This document shows positions 5,320 to 9,626 of a DNA stretch of 9,626 nucleotides, in pieces. The first letter of the stretch is position 1; the number at the start of each line of letters is the position of its first letter. The DNA is from an uncultured Beijerinckiaceae bacterium (GTDB lineage: Bacteria; Pseudomonadota; Alphaproteobacteria; Rhizobiales; Beijerinckiaceae). The notes beneath the pieces were generated by a model. The model did no database searches, had not been told where the DNA came from, and saw nothing but the letters and a program-made list of their open reading frames with translations. Made by a program: the position numbers and the translations under genes. The stretch spans positions 1 through 9,626 of the forward strand of contig CALMGA010000397.1 in the NCBI GenBank assembly GCA_937863205.1, read 5' to 3'.

Positions 5320-5737
5320 CGGTTTTCCTTTCGAAGCGGCTGCTTCGGGCAACCTCGTATCTTGCAGAAGCGAATGCCGGTCGACGCTCTTGGTTTCCCG
5401 CGGTGCTTTCCGAAGAACCGATCGAGGCTCAGCTCGGTCCTGCCGTGACGAGAGGGCGGGTCGCGACGGCTTCACCGATCGCGAACGCAACCTGTCCCGC
5501 TTCGGAGCCGATGAGACGTAAAGCGGCACGTTCCTGCTCGCCGCGCTGGTGCATAGCCGCTGCTCCACCCTCGCGAGGCTTCGGACTACGACCGGCCACG
5601 CTCGGGCGCTCGGTCGAGCCGCACGGCTTTTTCGGCCTCCATCGCGCCCGACAAACACCTGTGATCGCGATCATCGCACGCACGATCTTCGGCGCGGGCC
5701 TGTCGATCCGATCGGACCGGAGCGCTCCCGGCGCCTG
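5320..5737. other. 418-nt stretch without a supported gene
   Basis: It lies between the Gly/Pro-rich gene and the end of the PAS-GGDEF-EAL gene. A minus-strand frame (5429-5683) encodes 84 residues from a GTG, but its start lacks a ribosome binding site. Its third positions are clearly less GC-biased than those of the neighbouring genes, and no family is recognised. Just after the PAS gene stop lie two perfect 10-bp palindromes, tccgatcgga (5707-5716) and ggagcgctcc (5719-5728), which may form a 3'-end structure. Confidence 0.5.
5332..5347 (-). promoter_or_regulatory. Hairpin abutting the ribosome binding site of the Gly/Pro-rich gene
   Basis: On the minus strand CGAAGC and GCTTCG pair across a 4-nt loop (AGCC). 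The 3' arm ends one base before the AAGGA of the Gly/Pro-rich gene. In the transcript it would sit directly upstream of the Shine-Dalgarno and could affect ribosome access or 5'-end stability. No riboswitch class is recognised. Confidence 0.4.
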
Positions 5738-8677
5738 TCACGCGGCTTCGGGTCGTTGCGGTCGCTCCAGCAAGCCGACCAGCTTGGCAGCCTGATGCGC
5801 CAGCAGCGGCTTGCTGAACAGGAAGCCCTGCACCCCCGTGCAGCCCAGGCCGCGAACGAGGGTCAGCTCGCCGCGCGTTTCGATGCCCTCCGCGATGATC
5901 TCGAAGTCCGGGCGCGAGCGCAGGCCGATGATCGCCCGCACCATCACCGCCGCCGCCTCGGAACCGAGGTCGCGGACGACGCTGTGGTGGAGCTTGATCG
6001 CGTCGAAACAGAACTGCCGGAGGTGGTTGAGGCTGGAAAAGCCGGTGCCGAAGTCGTCGAGCGAGAAGCGGACGCCTATCTCGCGCAGCCGCGACACCGA
6101 GGCGAACACCGCCTCGGCGTCTTCCACCAGCACTTCTTCCGTGATCTCCAGCACGAGCCGGGACGGCGCCAGGCCGCTGCAGGCCAAAGCTGAGATCACG
6201 CACTGCTCCAGCCCCGGCCTTTGCAGCTGCACCGGCGAGATGTTCACGCTCACCCGCAGGGCCCCCGGCCAAGCCGCCGCCTCGCGGCAGGCGTCGCGCA
6301 GCGCCCATTCGCCGAGCCGGCCCATCAGCCCGATCTGCTCGGCCAACGGGATGAACTCGGCCGGCGAGATCGGCCCGCGCGTGGGATGATTCCAGCGCAG
6401 CAGCGCCTCGAAGCCGGTCACGGCGCCCGTTTTTAGCGCGAAGATGGGCTGGAAGCACAGCACGAAGCCGTCGCCCCGGACCGCGTCGTGGAGGTCGCCT
6501 TCGAGCAGCGCCCTGTCGGCCAGTTCGGCGTCCATGCTGGTCTGGAAGGCCCGGTAGGTGTTGCGCCCCCCGGCCTTGGCCGCATACAGCGCCGTGTCGG
6601 AGCGCCGGCACAGCTCGTCGGCGGTGCCGCCGTCGTCGAGGCCGAAGGCGAGCCCGATGCTGATGCCGACGTCGACCTGCTGCCCGAGGATCCGGATCGG
6701 CTGTTCCACCGCCGCGATCAGGCGCCGGGCGGCCAGAAAGCCGTCCTCGCGTCCGGAAATGCGGCTGAGAACGACCGCGAATTCGTCGCCGCCGAGCCGT
6801 GCCACGAGATCCTCCGTGCGGATCACGGTTTGCAGCCGTCCGGCGATCTCGCGCAGGAGGTCGTCGCCGGCGGCATGGCCCAGCGCATCGTTGACCGCCT
6901 TGAATCGGTCGAGGTCGCAGGCGAGCACGGCGAAGCTGCCGCCGTGGCGCTCGGCGGCGGCGATCTCCTGCCGCAGCCGCTCCTGGAACAAGGCCCGGTT
7001 GGGCAGCTTCGTGAGCACGTCGTGGAGGGCGAGATGGGCGGCGGTCCGCTCGACCTCCTTGCGCCGGGTGATGTCCATGTGGGTGCCGATGAGCAGCGTC
7101 GGCCGTCCCGTCAGCCCGGTGTTGGCGACCCGGCCCCGCGCCAGTGTCCAGACGTAGCCGCCGCTCTTGGCGCGCAGGCGATATTCGACCTCGATTGCGG
7201 GGCTGCGCCCTTCGAAGTGGTCGCGCATCGCCTGCACGATGCGCTCGCGGTCGTCGGGGTGGGCGAGGGCATGCCAGCCGGCGAAGGTCGGCGCGACCTC
7301 GTGTTGGTGATAGCCCAGGATGGACCACCAGCGGTCCGACACCATGACGTGGTCGCGCTCGAGATCAAAGGACCACATGCCGTCGCCGCCGCTTTCCAGC
7401 GCAAAGGCGAGACGCTGCTCGCTCAAGCGCAGCGCGTCCTCGGCAGCCTTGCGGTCGGAAACGTCGCGCAAGGCGGCGACATAGCCGGTCGCGGTCCGGC
7501 TGCCGGCCTCGCGAACGAGGCTGTAGGAGATTTCCACCCAAACGTAGGCGCCGTCCTTGCGCCGGTGGCGCACGGTGGCGCTGGCCTTTTCCCGTCGCGC
7601 CTGCGCCAGGTCGTCGAGCACGGCCGCGAGCGCGTCCGCCTCGTCGGGATGGACGAAGGCGATCGGACTGGTGCCGATCAGCTCCTGCGGTTCGTAGCCG
7701 AGCACCGTTCTGGCGGCCGGGGAAACGTAGCGGCGGGTCGAATCGAGATCCGACAGGATCACCACGTCGGTGGTGGTCTCGGCCAGCAGCCGGTATCGCT
7801 CCTCGCTTGCCTCAAGCGCGGCTTGCCTCGCCTGCCGGTCGCTGATGTCGGTGTAGGTGCGCACGAAGCCGCCGTCGGCGAGCGGCGACGTCCGCACTTC
7901 GAGCACGGTGCCGTTCGGGCGCCGGCGCACGTAACACCCCGCGCCGCAGCCGGCCGAGCCGATGGGCAGGACGGCCTTTTCCGCCTCGTTCAGCTGATCG
8001 AACTCGCCGGCCGCCTGCTGGTGGCGGAGCAGGTCGGAGAAGGGCGTTCCCGGTCGGGTGAGATGATCGGGCATGCCGACGAGATCCAGGGCGCGCCGGT
8101 TGTGCACGCGAAGGCGCTGGTCGCCGTCGACCATGATGAGACCCTGGTCCATCGCCTCGAAGGTCGTGCGCAGGACGTCGCCGTTGGCGCGGGCGGCCCG
8201 GTCGGCCTCGACCGTTTCGGTGACGTCGAGAAGAATGCCGAAGGTCGTCGCCAGCCGGCCTCGTCCGTCGCCGCGCCCGATGCCTTGGGCGATGACGTGG
8301 CGAAGGGTGCCGTCGGGGCGGATGACGCGCCCCTGGCTGCGGTAGGGCCGGTCGACGTAACCGCCGGCCCTCGCTGCGGCGAGGGCGTTCCGGGTGACGG
8401 CGGCATCTTGGGGATGATAACAGGCGAGGTGCTCGTCGAGGTCGAGAACGCCCGCGGCCGGCAACGGACGGCCGAAGATGCTGGCGACGCCGACGCTCCA
8501 CGTCACGCGTCCCGAGGCAAGGTCGATCCGGAAGTGCCCGAAGCGGGCCGCGATCTCCGCCAAGGCATGGGGCATGGCGTGAAGGTCGTCCGGCTGGGCG
8601 CCGCGCGTCGACGGCTCGGCCTCGGGCGGAGATCGCCGCGTGCTTCGGGTCGGCAGATCACTCATGAACCGGCTCAC
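5738..8677 (-). CDS. PAS-PAS-PAS-PAS-GGDEF-EAL cyclic-di-GMP turnover protein
   Basis: A soluble cytosolic signalling protein of 979 residues with no membrane segment. Domains: PAS at about 40-160, a PAS_7-like domain at 168-280, PAS at 290-410 and 420-540, GGDEF at 545-710, EAL at 725-970. GGDEF is intact (629-633, RLGGDEFAVV), with DLDRFKAVND upstream and an inhibitory-site RxxD at 620-623. Diguanylate cyclase activity is therefore likely and probably product-inhibited. EAL has E757, N812, E844, D874-D875, K895, E930 and Q950. The usual KID-R segment instead reads KLHH, so the Asp normally two residues after the Lys is H897. Phosphodiesterase activity may be weakened. The second PAS carries an unusual GCGAGC segment (C244, C248). 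The listed start is a GTG; an ATG four codons on (8665) is equally possible, and neither has a clear ribosome binding site. The input signal is unknown. Confidence 0.95.
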   Translation of the reverse strand: MSRFMSDLPTRSTRRSPPEAEPSTRGAQPDDLHAMPHALAEIAARFGHFRIDLASGRVTWSVGVASIFGRPLPAAGVLDLDEHLACYHPQDAAVTRNALAAARAGGYVDRPYRSQGRVIRPDGTLRHVIAQGIGRGDGRGRLATTFGILLDVTETVEADRAARANGDVLRTTFEAMDQGLIMVDGDQRLRVHNRRALDLVGMPDHLTRPGTPFSDLLRHQQAAGEFDQLNEAEKAVLPIGSAGCGAGCYVRRRPNGTVLEVRTSPLADGGFVRTYTDISDRQARQAALEASEERYRLLAETTTDVVILSDLDSTRRYVSPAARTVLGYEPQELIGTSPIAFVHPDEADALAAVLDDLAQARREKASATVRHRRKDGAYVWVEISYSLVREAGSRTATGYVAALRDVSDRKAAEDALRLSEQRLAFALESGGDGMWSFDLERDHVMVSDRWWSILGYHQHEVAPTFAGWHALAHPDDRERIVQAMRDHFEGRSPAIEVEYRLRAKSGGYVWTLARGRVANTGLTGRPTLLIGTHMDITRRKEVERTAAHLALHDVLTKLPNRALFQERLRQEIAAAERHGGSFAVLACDLDRFKAVNDALGHAAGDDLLREIAGRLQTVIRTEDLVARLGGDEFAVVLSRISGREDGFLAARRLIAAVEQPIRILGQQVDVGISIGLAFGLDDGGTADELCRRSDTALYAAKAGGRNTYRAFQTSMDAELADRALLEGDLHDAVRGDGFVLCFQPIFALKTGAVTGFEALLRWNHPTRGPISPAEFIPLAEQIGLMGRLGEWALRDACREAAAWPGALRVSVNISPVQLQRPGLEQCVISALACSGLAPSRLVLEITEEVLVEDAEAVFASVSRLREIGVRFSLDDFGTGFSSLNHLRQFCFDAIKLHHSVVRDLGSEAAAVMVRAIIGLRSRPDFEIIAEGIETRGELTLVRGLGCTGVQGFLFSKPLLAHQAAKLVGLLERPQRPEAA

Positions 8678-8902
8678 TGGAACAACCCGACAACACTACG
8701 TCGCTAGGGTTGAGGAGTGCCTACCGGAGCGGCATCGCCGACCGCAAAATGCACCGCCGACGCCGCCTCCCCGAGGATGCGTCGGTCATGACATCAAAGC
8801 TCACGGGAGCCATCGGCTCTTGCCGTCGTGCCCGCAGCGAAGCGGCCGGGAGCGGCGGCGCAGCAGCGCCCGTGTCCCGCGAACGCTCGACGGCGCCCGT
8901 GC
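8678..8902. other. Intergenic region between the sod and PAS genes
   Basis: 225 nt between two minus-strand genes. After the sod stop there is a short hairpin, ggcgc/gcgcc around an agca loop (8857-8870), without a T-run. No clear promoter for the PAS gene could be picked out, and no gene is supported. Confidence 0.4.
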
Positions 8903-9625
8903 TCAGACGCCGAGGGTTCCCTGTTCGGCCTGCTTGTAGCGCTCGGCGACCTTGGCCCAGTTCACTTCGTTCCACCAAGCCTTCAGATAGTCGGCGCGGC
9001 GGTTCTGGTATTTGAGGTAGTAGGCGTGTTCCCACACGTCGTTGCCGAACAGCACGCGCTTGCCGTCCATCAGCGGCGTATCCTGGTTCGGCTTGGTTTC
9101 GATCGCGAGCTTGCCGTCGGGCGCCACGGTCACGAACACCCAGCCCGAGCCGAACACCTTGCCGCCGGCGGCGTTGAACGCGGCCTGCAGCTTCTCGACG
9201 TCACCGAAATCGCGCTTGATGGCCGCCAGCACCTCGCCATCCGCCTTGCCGCCGTCGGCGCCCATGATCTGCCAGAACATCGTGTGATTGGCGTGCCCAC
9301 CGAGGTTGTTGCGCACGACCGTGCGGATGCCGTCCGGCACGTCGTTGAGGTTGGCGAGGACCTTCTCGACAGGCATCCGGGCGATCTGCGGCGCGGTCTT
9401 GGCGGCGGTGTTCAGGTTGGCGACGTAGGCGCCGTGGTGCTTGTCGTGGTGCAGTTCCATCGTCAACCTGTCGATGTTGGGCTCCAGGGCGTCGTAGGCG
9501 TAAGGCAGCGGCGGCAGGATGAACGGTCCGGCCGGGGGCGGGGGGGAGGGCCCCGCCCGCGCCAGGCCCCCGCGGTTAGGGGGGGGGGGGGGCGGGCCGC
9601 ATCGCCTCCGCCGCCCGCGCCGACT
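8903..9625 (-). CDS. sodA: Superoxide dismutase, Fe/Mn family, manganese-type features; 5' end unresolved
   Basis: It converts superoxide to oxygen and hydrogen peroxide. Homology begins at GPFILPPLPYAYDALEP (about 9481-9529) and continues through TMELHHDKHHGAYV with the first metal His. Then come NNLGGHANHTMFW (second His), FGSGWVFV, NQDTPL and DVWEHAYYLKYQNRRADY (metal Asp and His). The GGHANH glycine together with the NQD glutamine is the MnSOD arrangement rather than the FeSOD one, so Mn or cambialistic use is likely. About 208 residues are recognisable, roughly full length. No in-frame ATG or GTG exists upstream. The open frame runs to the window edge through a proline-rich translation of G-runs that I do not trust as coding. 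An N-terminal signal peptide is possible but cannot be read here. The TTG at 9466 is internal and not the start. The gene symbol is by analogy; sodB naming is also used for the family. Confidence 0.93.
   Translation of the reverse strand, partial: SRRGRRRRCGPPPPPPNRGGLARAGPSPPPPAGPFILPPLPYAYDALEPNIDRLTMELHHDKHHGAYVANLNTAAKTAPQIARMPVEKVLANLNDVPDGIRTVVRNNLGGHANHTMFWQIMGADGGKADGEVLAAIKRDFGDVEKLQAAFNAAGGKVFGSGWVFVTVAPDGKLAIETKPNQDTPLMDGKRVLFGNDVWEHAYYLKYQNRRADYLKAWWNEVNWAKVAERYKQAEQGTLGV
9536..9600. repeat. Low-complexity G-rich window end with a 14-G homopolymer
   Basis: Guanine runs dominate, including 14 consecutive G at 9579-9592 and ggggggg-type runs at 9533-9550. The composition differs sharply from the balanced GC-rich coding sequence to the left. 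It translates in the sod frame as proline and arginine. This is most simply explained as contig-end sequencing noise. Confidence 0.7.
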
Positions 9626-9626
9626 A

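Noticed and set aside
5429..5683. Possible 84-residue small gene on the minus strand
   Set aside because: GTG start without a ribosome binding site, weak third-position GC bias and no recognised family. It is kept only as a remark on the intergenic stretch.
3855..5795. 646-codon open frame on the plus strand
   Set aside because: Runs antisense across three minus-strand genes and intergenic DNA with no recognisable domain.
6488..8707. 739-codon open frame on the plus strand
   Set aside because: Antisense shadow of the PAS-GGDEF-EAL gene. The minus-strand frame has clear conserved domains, while this one is low-complexity and matches no family.
9579..9592. Poly-G tract as a G-quadruplex or phase-variable element
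   Set aside because: It lies at the window edge within degraded low-complexity sequence; a sequencing artefact is the simpler explanation.

Overview
The window is very GC-rich, with G/C at most third codon positions. The encoded proteins look proteobacterial, most likely alphaproteobacterial (for example a Sphingomonadales or Rhizobiales relative). This is inferred from the character of release factor 3, the COG3202-type NTP/NDP exchanger and the multi-PAS GGDEF/EAL protein. No rRNA marker is present to fix the taxon, and nothing suggests a phage, insertion sequence, CRISPR array or tRNA.

Layout, left to right. (1) Positions 2-700, plus strand: the C-terminal part of peptide chain release factor 3 (prfC), cut by the left edge. 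(2) Positions 783-1314, minus strand: a two-gene metal-response unit. An ArsR/SmtB repressor carries an exact SmtB-type zinc-site spacing and overlaps a 54-residue metallothionein by 14 nt. An inverted repeat, a plausible promoter and a second dyad sit just upstream. (3) Positions 1511-2473, plus strand: an aldo/keto reductase with a Tat-like signal peptide, overlapping tail to tail with the next gene. (4) Positions 2452-4811, minus strand: a Tat-like exported Rossmann enzyme of the F420-reductase-like family (COG2085), followed by an overlapping NTP/NDP exchanger-type MFS transporter. (5) Positions 5059-5319, minus strand: a small Gly/Pro-rich protein of unknown function, with a good ribosome binding site beneath a hairpin. 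(6) Positions 5738-8677, minus strand: a large soluble c-di-GMP protein (four PAS domains, GGDEF, EAL). (7) From 8903 to the right edge, minus strand: a manganese-type superoxide dismutase. Its N-terminus runs into a low-complexity, poly-G window end that looks unreliable.

The clearest functional unit is the sensor-metallothionein pair. Metal binding to the repressor should release the operator and allow synthesis of a metal-sequestering protein. The two oxidoreductases with predicted Tat signals on either side of a nucleotide-exchanger-like transporter are a suggestive but unproven arrangement. Superoxide dismutase and the PAS sensor fit a general stress and redox theme. No wholly new system can be demonstrated from the sequence alone.
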